Positions 5,783-11,948 of a stretch of 12,209 nt of DNA are shown piece after piece; within the stretch, counting starts at the first letter, position 1; every line of letters starts with the position of its first letter. Under the pieces are notes generated by a model that did no database searches, was not told the origin of the DNA, and saw only the letters and a list, made by a program, of their open reading frames with translations. Position numbers and translations under genes: made by a program. The DNA is from Ruminococcus sp. (GTDB taxonomy: Bacteria > Bacillota > Clostridia > Oscillospirales > Acutalibacteraceae), in contig JAMPAE010000026.1 in NCBI GenBank assembly GCA_023667385.1, positions 1 to 12,209 on the forward strand, given 5' to 3'.

Positions 5783-6700
5783 ATGAAAAAAGCATTACGT
5801 TTAATCGCTGTGGCATTGTGCCTTGTGATGGTTGCCTCAACATTTTACGGCTGTTCAATAACCGTTAATGTTGATGTTTCCAGAGAAGGTGGCTCAAGCG
5901 GTGCAGTTCAGGTTGACGCAACTCCGGCAACGCAGGCTCCTGCAACCCAAGCGCCGACTGCGGCTTCAACAGCAGCGCCGTCAAATGATACCACAGCAGC
6001 ACCCGCAGCAGCCGATTCAACAACCGCTGCACCTGCTCAGTCAAGTGACACAACAGCAGCTCCGGAAGCACCGGAAGCAAACGCAACTTTTTCAACCAAA
6101 GAAGAAATCGTTGCTGAATACATTAAGGTTTATGACACAACAAAGGCAACCGGCACCTTCCTCGGCAGCGATTCAATGAACTGCGAAAGCGTTTCAGTTG
6201 ACGGAAAGGAAAACGGCACACTCACAAAGCTTGCAGGCACATTCATGAGTGCAAACGGAACGGATATGCAGCTTCCTCCTTATACTGATTCTGATCCGGC
6301 AACAAAATGCCTCATCACTGCTGATGACATTGAAACCGCAGAATATAAGGATAACGGTGATGGCACAGCAACAATTAAGCTTGTTCCGAAAGAAGTTAAA
6401 GAATCAAGAAGACTTGCTGACTCGCAGGGTAAGATGTTCAACGTTATGGAAGATGTTGCTTCAACTCTTGCATCGGTTCCTGTTTTGACATGGTCTGAGG
6501 GCGATGCAAACTCAAACGTTGTTCTCACCGAAAAGGAAAGCACAGCAACAGTGACTTTCAACAAGGAAACAAAGATGATGACCTCGGCTGAATATGTTCT
6601 TGTTACATATGCAGATGTTACCCATGCAAACGTGCTCGTGTTCAAGGATAAATCCGCAACAGCCAAGTTTGTTTACACAACCAAGTTCCCACAAGGCTGA
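5783..6700 (+). CDS. Secreted lipoprotein with Thr/Ala/Pro-rich linker, function unknown
   Basis: The N-terminus has a Lys/Arg start, a hydrophobic stretch (residues 8-19) and FYGC with Cys24, a lipobox with an atypical Phe at -3. The mature protein would be lipid-anchored to the outer face of the membrane. Residues about 47-97 form a low-complexity linker rich in Thr, Ala, Pro and Gln, with TTAAP at 70-74, 80-84 and 90-94 in an exact 10-residue period. Residues ~103-305 look like one globular domain (FSTKEEIVAEYIKVYDTTKA at its start) with many short beta-prone segments; I cannot name it. The ribosome site AAGGGAG (5768-5774) is well placed. It has its own promoter and terminator, so its location between the arg and his operons need not mean a shared function. 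No binding motif is visible. The lipoprotein call is strong; the role is unknown. Confidence 0.85.
   Translation: MKKALRLIAVALCLVMVASTFYGCSITVNVDVSREGGSSGAVQVDATPATQAPATQAPTAASTAAPSNDTTAAPAAADSTTAAPAQSSDTTAAPEAPEANATFSTKEEIVAEYIKVYDTTKATGTFLGSDSMNCESVSVDGKENGTLTKLAGTFMSANGTDMQLPPYTDSDPATKCLITADDIETAEYKDNGDGTATIKLVPKEVKESRRLADSQGKMFNVMEDVASTLASVPVLTWSEGDANSNVVLTEKESTATVTFNKETKMMTSAEYVLVTYADVTHANVLVFKDKSATAKFVYTTKFPQG
5987..6064 (+). repeat. 30-nt period coding repeat (three TTAAP units) in the lipoprotein linker
   Basis: Codons 69-94 encode three units of the form (D/S)TTAAP plus four variable residues, spaced exactly 30 nt apart; a partial STAAP unit precedes at residues 62-66 and TQAPATQAP at 50-58. 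The DNA copies differ at synonymous sites, so this is an old or selected repeat, not a fresh tandem duplication. Confidence 0.7.
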
Positions 6701-6722
6701 TTTAACTGAATTAACAAATATA

Positions 6723-6759
6723 CCGCCGATTTTGCAACAGCATTTTCGGCGGCATTTTT
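6723..6759 (+). terminator. Rho-independent terminator after the lipoprotein gene
   Basis: CCGCCGA (6723-6729) pairs perfectly with TCGGCGG (6746-6752). A small inner TGC/GCA pairing is possible, and the stem is followed by CATTTTT (five T, 6755-6759). The GC-rich stem plus T-run is a good intrinsic terminator 23 nt after the stop, insulating the his promoter that follows. Confidence 0.85.
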
Positions 6760-6788
6760 ATGCAGCTTAATTATTATGGATTTAGCCC

Positions 6789-6817
6789 TTGACAAAACAT
6801 CGGTGCAGTGTTATACT
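6789..6817 (+). promoter_or_regulatory. Promoter of the yerC-hisZGDCBH operon
   Basis: TTGACA (6789-6794) and TATACT (6812-6817) with a 17-nt spacer, directly after the lipoprotein terminator. The predicted transcript start is about 6823-6825, giving a leader of roughly 83 nt before yerC. Confidence 0.8.
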
Positions 6818-6837
6818 TTAGCACAGTATCACGCTAA
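6818..6837 (+). promoter_or_regulatory. Candidate operator for the YerC/HisR-type regulator
   Basis: TTAGC (6818-6822) and GCTAA (6833-6837) form a perfect 5-bp inverted repeat with a 10-nt spacer, 20 bp in all or about two helical turns. It begins one base after the -10 box and covers the predicted transcript start, the right place for a repressor. TrpR-family proteins bind as dimers to short palindromes, and the first gene of this operon encodes one. The link between the two is inference. Confidence 0.4.
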
Positions 6838-6862
6838 CACGATAGAGATGTGAAATCTAATG

Positions 6863-6909
6863 AAAGGGATAACGCAGAAATTTGAAATTCTGCGAAGATA
6901 TGTGAAATG
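6863..6909 (+). promoter_or_regulatory. yerC leader: distant Shine-Dalgarno-like site plus hairpin
   Basis: AAAGGGA (6863-6869) is 37 nt before the yerC ATG (6907), too far for normal initiation, and an in-frame TGA at 6883-6885 prevents an earlier start. A perfect 7-bp hairpin, CGCAGAA (6873-6879) with TTCTGCG (6888-6894), lies between them; folding would bring the site to about 15 nt from the ATG. The only nearer purine run is the weak GAAGA (6894-6898). The layout resembles the argJ leader. Confidence 0.4.
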
Positions 6910-7209
6910 GACAAGCTGCATAATGAATCGGTTGACAATTTGTTCAGGGCGATTTTGAGCCTTGAAAATATAGATGAATGTTATGCTTTTTTTGAAGATG
7001 CGTGCACAGTGAAAGAGATTCTTGACATTGCACAGCGGCTTGAAGTTGCAACGCTTTTGAAAAGCGGCAAAAACTATGCAGGCATCAGCGCCGAAACAGG
7101 TGCAAGCACGGCAACGATAAGCCGTGTTAACAAGTGCCTTTCTTATGGTAACGACGGATATAAGTTGATTCTTGAAAGGCTGGAAAGGAAGGAAAAAGAC
7201 AATGGATAA
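6907..7209 (+). CDS. yerC: TrpR-related regulator, YerC/YecD family (likely his operon repressor)
   Basis: A 100-aa DNA-binding protein of the Trp repressor superfamily. The N-terminal part (SVDNLFRAILSLENIDECYA) and CTVKEILDIAQRLEVATLL (33-51) are typical of the YerC/YecD group. The helix-turn-helix is at about 57-78, with YAGISAETGASTATISRVNK, where the family's recognition helix carries the TxATxSR pattern. Family members act as dimers and may sense an amino acid; YerC-like proteins beside his genes have been proposed as histidine (HisR-type) regulators. Here it is the first gene of the his operon and overlaps hisZ by 8 nt, so it would regulate itself. A candidate palindrome covers the transcript start. 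The start is the first in-frame ATG after the TGA at 6883-6885 and fits the usual family N-terminus, although no ribosome site is well placed. Confidence 0.88.
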   Translation: MDKLHNESVDNLFRAILSLENIDECYAFFEDACTVKEILDIAQRLEVATLLKSGKNYAGISAETGASTATISRVNKCLSYGNDGYKLILERLERKEKDNG

Positions 7210-8308
7210 GTTTTCATCAATTTTAAAAAATGAAGAAAAAGCGGTTTTCGCTCTGCGCTCGCTTTATCGTAAATATGGTTACTTGCCATATAAAATGAGC
7301 AAGTTTGAGGAATATGATTTATATGTTCGCAACAAAGATTTCTTGGTTTCAGACAGCGTCATCACGTTCAATGATACCAACGGAAAGCTGCTTGCGCTCA
7401 AGCCTGACGTGACGCTTTCAATTGTTAAAAATTCGTTTGACGAGCCGGGTTGCAAGCAAAAACTTTTCTATAATGAAAATGTCTATCGTATTTCGGGCAG
7501 CACGCATATGTATAAGGAAATCATGCAGACGGGGCTTGAATGTATCGGTGACGTTGACATTTATGACATAACAGAGGTTTTGCTGCTTGCACTTGAAAGC
7601 CTTGATGCTGTTGGCGATGAATTTGTGCTGGATGTTTCCCACATGGGTGTGATTTCGGCTTTGCTTGATGACGTGAGCGATGACGATGAATTTAAAAGAA
7701 AAATCACTCACTGCATCGGTGAAAAGAACCGCCACGGAATCATGGAAATTTGCGCTCAGTTCGGCGTTGGAAATGAAAAAGCGGAAATACTTGCCGAGTT
7801 CGTCGGAATTTACGGCAAACCAGAAACTGTCATTGAAAATCTGAAAGCAACCGCAGCAGGGCAAAAGGCAAAAGCGGCAGTTGATGAGCTTGAAAGCATT
7901 TGGAACGTACTTTCCGAAACTGCCTATAAAGATAACGTCAATTTCGATTTCTCAATTGTCAACGACATGAATTATTATAACGGAATCGTGTTCACAGGTT
8001 TCCTTGCAGGTATTCCCGAGAGCGTGCTTTCGGGCGGTCAGTATGACAAACTGATGAAGAAGATGGGAAAAAAATCCGGAGCAATCGGCTTTGCTGTGTA
8101 TCTTGATTTACTTGAGTATCTCCATGAAGATACCGATGAATTCGATGTTGATGTTTTGGTTTTATATAATGAAAGCACAAACATGGCACAACTGTTCAGC
8201 AATGTGAAAGCACTCACCGAAGAAGGTAAGAGCGTATCGGTGCAAAAACAAATTCCTGCAAAGCTTCGCTATAAGCAGGTTGTTATAATGAACGAAAAGG
8301 AGGGCTGA
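7202..8308 (+). CDS. hisZ: ATP phosphoribosyltransferase regulatory subunit
   Basis: HisZ is a histidyl-tRNA synthetase-like protein without aminoacylation activity that joins short HisG into an active, histidine-regulated complex. The sequence shows a class II synthetase-like core: LALKPDVTLSIVKN (64-77), NENVYRISG (91-99), EIMQTGLECIG (106-116), NDMNYYNGIVFTGF (254-267) and LSGGQYDKLMKKMGKKSGAI (276-295). I start it at the ATG at 7202, because AAGGAAGG (7185-7192) sits 9 nt upstream and the start overlaps the yerC stop (ATGGATAA); an ATG 30 nt earlier has no such support. This gives 368 aa. About 55 residues after 313 (DVDVLVLYN ... GKSVSVQKQIPAKLRYKQVV) resemble a shortened anticodon-binding domain. 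hisG follows after 2 nt, as expected for partners. Confidence 0.92.
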   Translation: MDKFSSILKNEEKAVFALRSLYRKYGYLPYKMSKFEEYDLYVRNKDFLVSDSVITFNDTNGKLLALKPDVTLSIVKNSFDEPGCKQKLFYNENVYRISGSTHMYKEIMQTGLECIGDVDIYDITEVLLLALESLDAVGDEFVLDVSHMGVISALLDDVSDDDEFKRKITHCIGEKNRHGIMEICAQFGVGNEKAEILAEFVGIYGKPETVIENLKATAAGQKAKAAVDELESIWNVLSETAYKDNVNFDFSIVNDMNYYNGIVFTGFLAGIPESVLSGGQYDKLMKKMGKKSGAIGFAVYLDLLEYLHEDTDEFDVDVLVLYNESTNMAQLFSNVKALTEEGKSVSVQKQIPAKLRYKQVVIMNEKEG

Positions 8309-8310
8309 GC

Positions 8311-8940
8311 ATGGTTAATGTTGCATTGCCGAAGGGAAGACTCGGCGAAAAGGTTTACGCAATGTTTGAAAAGGCAGGCTATGAATGCCCGTCAATCAAG
8401 GAAAATAACCGCAAGCTGATTTTTGAAAATGAACAGCTCGGTGTAAGATACTTTTGGGTGAAACCCTCTGATGTTGCAATTTATGTTGAAAGAGGCGCCG
8501 CAGACATCGGTGTTGCAGGCAAGGATATTCTGCTGGAGTATGAGCCTGACATATATGAACTGCTTGACATGAACATGGGTAAATGCAGAATGTGTGTTGC
8601 CGGCAAAAAGGATTTCCACGATGACACTGACAGAACGCTCAGGGTTGCAACCAAGTTTGTGAACATTGCAAAAAAATATTATGCCGGTCAGAGCCGTGAC
8701 ATTGACATCATTAAGCTCAACGGTTCAATTGAAATTGCACCGATTCTCGGGCTTTCCGATGTGATTGTTGACATTGTTGAAACCGGAACAACGCTCAAGG
8801 AAAATGACCTTGTTGTTTCTGAAACAATTGTTCCAATCAGCGCAAGGTTGATTTCAAACAAAGTCAGCTTCAAGTTCAAAACCGCTGAAATTGAAAAAAT
8901 TGCGGCGGCACTCAAAGAGCAGGTGAAAACAGATGATTAA
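8311..8940 (+). CDS. hisG: ATP phosphoribosyltransferase catalytic subunit, short form
   Basis: Condenses ATP and PRPP to phosphoribosyl-ATP, the committed step of histidine synthesis. At 209 aa it is the short HisG form, which lacks the C-terminal regulatory domain of the ~300-aa enzymes and depends on HisZ, encoded just upstream. Seen: ALPKGRL (5-11), ADIGVAGKDIL (64-74) and the PRPP-binding loop within DVIVDIVETGTTLKEN (150-165). The start has a strong AAAGGAGG site (8296-8303), and the gene begins 2 nt after the hisZ stop. It overlaps hisD by 8 nt (ATGATTAA). HisG/HisZ complexes of this kind are feedback-inhibited by histidine through HisZ. Confidence 0.96.
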   Translation: MVNVALPKGRLGEKVYAMFEKAGYECPSIKENNRKLIFENEQLGVRYFWVKPSDVAIYVERGAADIGVAGKDILLEYEPDIYELLDMNMGKCRMCVAGKKDFHDDTDRTLRVATKFVNIAKKYYAGQSRDIDIIKLNGSIEIAPILGLSDVIVDIVETGTTLKENDLVVSETIVPISARLISNKVSFKFKTAEIEKIAAALKEQVKTDD

Positions 8941-10204
8941 AATATATAAATACTCCGAGGTTGACAACAGCGAGCTGTTTATGCGAAACAGCATTCCAAC
9001 AAATGTTGAAGGTGTTGTCAGCGAGATTATTGCAAACGTCATAAAAAATGGTGATGCTGCACTTTATGAATACTCAAAGAAATTCGATAAAGCGGAGCTT
9101 TCATCGCTGGAGGTCACTCAGGCGGAAATTGACGAGGCATTCGGCGAGGTTGAGCCTGAATTTATTGCTGTGCTCAAAATGGCAGCCGAAAATATTCGCC
9201 TTTTTCATGAAAAGCAAGTCAGAAACAGCTTCATTATCAACAATAAAAAGGGTGTTGTGATGGGGCAAAAGGTTATTCCCATTGAAAAAGCCGGACTTTA
9301 TGTACCGGGCGGTACGGCTGCTTATCCGTCAACAGTGCTCATGGACAGTATCCCTGCAAAAATTGCCGGCGTTGAGCAAATTGTGATGGTAACGCCGCCG
9401 AAAGCAGACGGAAAAGTGAATCCTGCAATTCTTGCGGCTGCAAAAATCGCAGGTGTTGACCGTATTTTCAAGGTTGGCGGTGCGCAGGCAATTGCTGCTT
9501 TGGCATATGGCACTGAGAGCATTCCAAAGGTTGACAAAATCGTAGGCCCCGGCAATGCGTTTGTTGCAGAAGCAAAAAAGCAGGTTTTCGGCAAGGTTTC
9601 AATTGATATGATTGCAGGACCGAGCGAAATTCTTGTTGTTGCAGATTCAACCTGCAATCCGGAGTTTGTTGCCGCAGATTTGCTTTCCCAGGCAGAACAT
9701 GATAAAATGGCAACTGCCGTTCTTGTGACAGACAGTGCCGAGCTTGCAGAAAAAGTCAGCGCTGAGCTTGAAAGACAGATTCCGCTGCTTCCGAGAGCGG
9801 AGATTGCACGTGCTTCAATTGACAACAACGGCAAAATCATTGTTGCCGATACACTTGACGTTGTGATTGAAATTGCAAACGAGCTTGCACCTGAGCACCT
9901 TGAACTTTGCGTTGATAATCCGTTTGATTACCTTGATTCAATTAAGCACGCAGGCTCAATTTTCATGGGCAAAAACTGCCCTGAAGCACTTGGAGATTAC
10001 CTTGCAGGCCCGAATCACACACTTCCGACAAGCGGCACGGCAAGGTTTTCAAGCCCGCTTTCGGTTGATGATTTTGTTAAAAAGACTCAGTATACATATT
10101 TCACAAAGCAGGCACTTGAAGAAGTTGCAGACAGCGTTGCAATTTTTGCAGAAAAAGAGGGTCTGTCAGCTCACGCAAGAAGTGCAACTGTGAGAAAGCT
10201 CTGA
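8933..10204 (+). CDS. hisD: Histidinol dehydrogenase
   Basis: Zinc-dependent NAD enzyme that oxidises L-histidinol to L-histidine in two steps, the last reactions of the pathway. By alignment from memory with the E. coli enzyme, the zinc ligands are Gln253 and His256 in LLSQAEHDKMA, Asp355 in EALGDYLAGPNHTLPT, and His414 in LSAHARS; the catalytic pair is Glu321-His322 in LAPEHLEL. Also present are YVPGGTAAYPS (123-133), VGPGNAFVAEAKKQVFG (204-220) and DMIAGPSEILVVAD (225-238). The length of 423 aa is complete. The start overlaps the hisG end, with AGGTG at 8921-8925 as ribosome site. Downstream, an 86-nt gap interrupts the otherwise tight operon before hisC. Confidence 0.97.
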   Translation: MIKIYKYSEVDNSELFMRNSIPTNVEGVVSEIIANVIKNGDAALYEYSKKFDKAELSSLEVTQAEIDEAFGEVEPEFIAVLKMAAENIRLFHEKQVRNSFIINNKKGVVMGQKVIPIEKAGLYVPGGTAAYPSTVLMDSIPAKIAGVEQIVMVTPPKADGKVNPAILAAAKIAGVDRIFKVGGAQAIAALAYGTESIPKVDKIVGPGNAFVAEAKKQVFGKVSIDMIAGPSEILVVADSTCNPEFVAADLLSQAEHDKMATAVLVTDSAELAEKVSAELERQIPLLPRAEIARASIDNNGKIIVADTLDVVIEIANELAPEHLELCVDNPFDYLDSIKHAGSIFMGKNCPEALGDYLAGPNHTLPTSGTARFSSPLSVDDFVKKTQYTYFTKQALEEVADSVAIFAEKEGLSAHARSATVRKL

Positions 10205-10212
10205 GTTAAAGC

Positions 10213-10219
10213 AAGGAGG
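10213..10219 (+). promoter_or_regulatory. Orphan Shine-Dalgarno sequence 9 nt after the hisD stop
   Basis: AAGGAGG, a full-strength ribosome site, is followed at normal spacing only by TTG ACT TAA (10225-10233), a two-codon frame in the same phase as hisC. The hisC ATG is 71 nt further on. It may be a relic of an older gene start, a ribosome standby site, or a start for a regulatory mini-ORF. Confidence 0.45.
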
Positions 10220-10229
10220 CTATCTTGAC

Positions 10230-10257
10230 TTAATCAGAATTTTCTTAGAATGATTAA
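10230..10257 (+). repeat. Inverted repeat in the hisD-hisC gap
   Basis: TTAATCA (10230-10236) and TGATTAA (10251-10257) are perfect inverted copies with a 14-nt spacer. As RNA the stem is AT-rich and weak, with no following T-run, so a terminator is unlikely. As DNA the 28-bp symmetric arrangement could be a protein-binding site; this is speculative. Confidence 0.35.
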
Positions 10258-10294
10258 TAATCAAATAAAATTACGAAAGATGCGATTAATATGA
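10250..10294 (+). other. 14-codon micro-ORF ending on the hisC start (ATGA overlap)
   Basis: An ATG at 10250 opens a short frame (reading MINNQIKLRKMRLI) whose TGA at 10292-10294 overlaps the hisC ATG. It has no good ribosome site of its own. hisC likewise has only a weak GAAAGA (10275-10280), so coupling through this ORF is possible. In AT-rich DNA this arrangement could also occur by chance. Confidence 0.25.
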
Positions 10295-11355
10295 GCAGAT
10301 TTTTCAGCAGCAAATATTCAGCTCTTGAGGCGTACACTCCCGGTGAGCAGCCAAAAGACATGAAATATATCAAACTTAACACAAACGAATCACCGTTTCC
10401 GCCGAGTGAAAATGTTGTTGAAGCGGCGAAAATTTCAGCGGCAACACTGAGACTTTATTCTGACCCTGAATGCAAAAAGCTCAACGACAAAATGGCAGAA
10501 GTTTTCGGCGTAAAACCGAGTCAGATACTCATGACAAACGGATCAGATGAAATTCTGAACTTTGCGTTCATGGCTTTTTGCGATAATGAACATCCTGCCA
10601 TTTTTCCTGAAATTTCTTATGGCTTTTATCCTGTGTTCACAGCGCTTAACAACATCCCTTATGAGGAAATACCTCTCAAAGAGGACTTTTCAATTGACCC
10701 GGATGACTATTGCAATGCCAACAAAACAATTGTGATTGCAAACCCGAATGCTCCAACGGGATTGACGCTCAGCCTTGATGAAATTGAGCGTATCGTAAAG
10801 ACTAATCCAAACAATGTTGTTGTCATTGACGAGGCCTATGTTGATTTTGGCGGGAAAAGTGCATTGCCGCTCATCGAAAAATACGACAACCTGCTTGTTA
10901 CGGGAACATTTTCAAAATCACGTTCGCTTGCAGGCGCAAGGCTTGGCTTTGGAATTGCAAATGAAGCACTTATCAATGATCTGAACACAATTAAATATTC
11001 GACTAATCCATATAACATCAATTCCATGACGATGGCGGCAGGTGTTGCGGCACTTGAAAGCAACGATTATTACATGAACAACTGCAAAATCATCATGGAA
11101 ACCAGAGCATACACAAAAGCACAGCTTGAACAGTTAGGCTTTACTGTGCTTGATTCAAAGGCAAACTTCCTTTTTGCTTCATCTGATAAGGTTGACGGCG
11201 AAACGCTTTATAAATCGCTCAAACAAATGGGCATCCTTGTCAGACATTTCGGCAAGGAAAAAATCAAAAACTATGTGCGCATCACAATCGGCACAAGAGA
11301 GCAGATGGATGCTCTGCTTGATGCCGTGAAAAAGATTTTAAACGGGGAGGCTTAA
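10291..11355 (+). CDS. hisC: Histidinol-phosphate aminotransferase
   Basis: PLP enzyme of fold type I that transfers the amino group of glutamate to imidazole-acetol phosphate, giving histidinol phosphate. Seen: KLNTNESPFPPS (28-39), YSDPEC (56-61), TNGSDEIL (82-89), ANPNAPTG (150-157), VIDEAYVDF (178-186), the Schiff-base Lys209 in TGTFSKSRSLAGARLGFG with Arg217, and a C-terminal VRHFGKEKIKNYVRITIG. The length of 354 aa is normal. The ATG fits the family start (SKYSALEAYTPGEQP) but has only a weak purine run before it; an AAGGAGG lies 71 nt upstream. The related tyrosine/phenylalanine aminotransferases share this fold, but the operon position supports HisC. hisB follows after 5 nt. Confidence 0.95.
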   Translation: MSRFFSSKYSALEAYTPGEQPKDMKYIKLNTNESPFPPSENVVEAAKISAATLRLYSDPECKKLNDKMAEVFGVKPSQILMTNGSDEILNFAFMAFCDNEHPAIFPEISYGFYPVFTALNNIPYEEIPLKEDFSIDPDDYCNANKTIVIANPNAPTGLTLSLDEIERIVKTNPNNVVVIDEAYVDFGGKSALPLIEKYDNLLVTGTFSKSRSLAGARLGFGIANEALINDLNTIKYSTNPYNINSMTMAAGVAALESNDYYMNNCKIIMETRAYTKAQLEQLGFTVLDSKANFLFASSDKVDGETLYKSLKQMGILVRHFGKEKIKNYVRITIGTREQMDALLDAVKKILNGEA

Positions 11356-11360
11356 CAAAA

Positions 11361-11948
11361 ATGAGAATAGCTGAAATTAAACGTGTAACCGCTGAAACAA
11401 ACATTGCACTCAAGCTCAACCTTGACGGAACCGGCAAAAGCAAGGTGGAAACAGGCTGCGGCTTTCTTGATCATATGCTGACGCTTTTTGCCCGCCACGG
11501 CAGGTTTGACCTTGAAGTGAAATGTATCGGTGACACTTTCGTTGATTATCATCACACAGCCGAGGACATCGGAATTTGCCTTGGTGAAGCGTTCGCAACG
11601 GCTCTTGGTGAAAAGAAGGGTATTGTCCGCTATGGCAGCATGATGCTTCCGATGGATGAAGCGTTGATTTTGACGGCTGTTGACATTTCAGGCAGAAGTT
11701 TCCTCGCTTTTGATTTGGACATACCAACTGAAAAGGTTGGTGACTTTGACACTGAGCTTGTTAAGGAATTTTGGCTTGCATTTGTGCGCAAAGCCGAAAT
11801 GACGCTTCACATCAAACAGCTTGCAGGTGAAAACAGCCACCACATCATCGAAGGTGCATTTAAGTCGGCAGGCAGAAGCCTTGCACAGGCTGTCAGTATC
11901 GACGAAAAATATAAAAATGAAATTCCGTCAACAAAAGGGGTGCTGTGA
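11361..11948 (+). CDS. hisB: Imidazoleglycerol-phosphate dehydratase
   Basis: Manganese-dependent enzyme that dehydrates imidazole glycerol phosphate to imidazole-acetol phosphate, the substrate of HisC. At 195 aa it is the monofunctional form without the histidinol-phosphatase domain of enteric HisB, so histidinol phosphatase must be encoded elsewhere. Metal-binding motifs are GFLDHML (34-40) with His38, DYHHTAED (62-69) with His64, His65 and Glu68, and NSHHIIEGAFKSAGR (158-172) with His160, His161 and Glu164. The ribosome site GGGGAGG (11344-11350) lies in the end of hisC, 10 nt before the ATG. Its stop overlaps the hisH start by one base (TGATG). Confidence 0.97.
   Translation: MRIAEIKRVTAETNIALKLNLDGTGKSKVETGCGFLDHMLTLFARHGRFDLEVKCIGDTFVDYHHTAEDIGICLGEAFATALGEKKGIVRYGSMMLPMDEALILTAVDISGRSFLAFDLDIPTEKVGDFDTELVKEFWLAFVRKAEMTLHIKQLAGENSHHIIEGAFKSAGRSLAQAVSIDEKYKNEIPSTKGVL

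Noticed and set aside
6824..6906. His attenuator peptide or T-box in the his leader
   Set aside because: The leader is only about 83 nt, none of its short frames has a run of His codons, and there is no T-box sequence or terminator/antiterminator pair.
7172..7201. Earlier ATG as the hisZ start (378 aa)
   Set aside because: It lies inside yerC with no ribosome site, and the extra residues are just the Lys/Arg-rich frame-shifted reading of the SD region; the ATG at 7202 has AAGGAAGG 9 nt upstream.
9322..9840. 172-aa open frame on the - strand
   Set aside because: It is antisense to the most conserved part of hisD, is rich in Ser/Ala/Ile as expected for a reverse shadow of this codon usage, and has no ribosome site of its own.
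10225..10251. Internal promoter TTGACT...TAGAAT before hisC
   Set aside because: The spacer is only 15 nt and TTGAC-like hexamers are common throughout this sequence, so the support is too thin.
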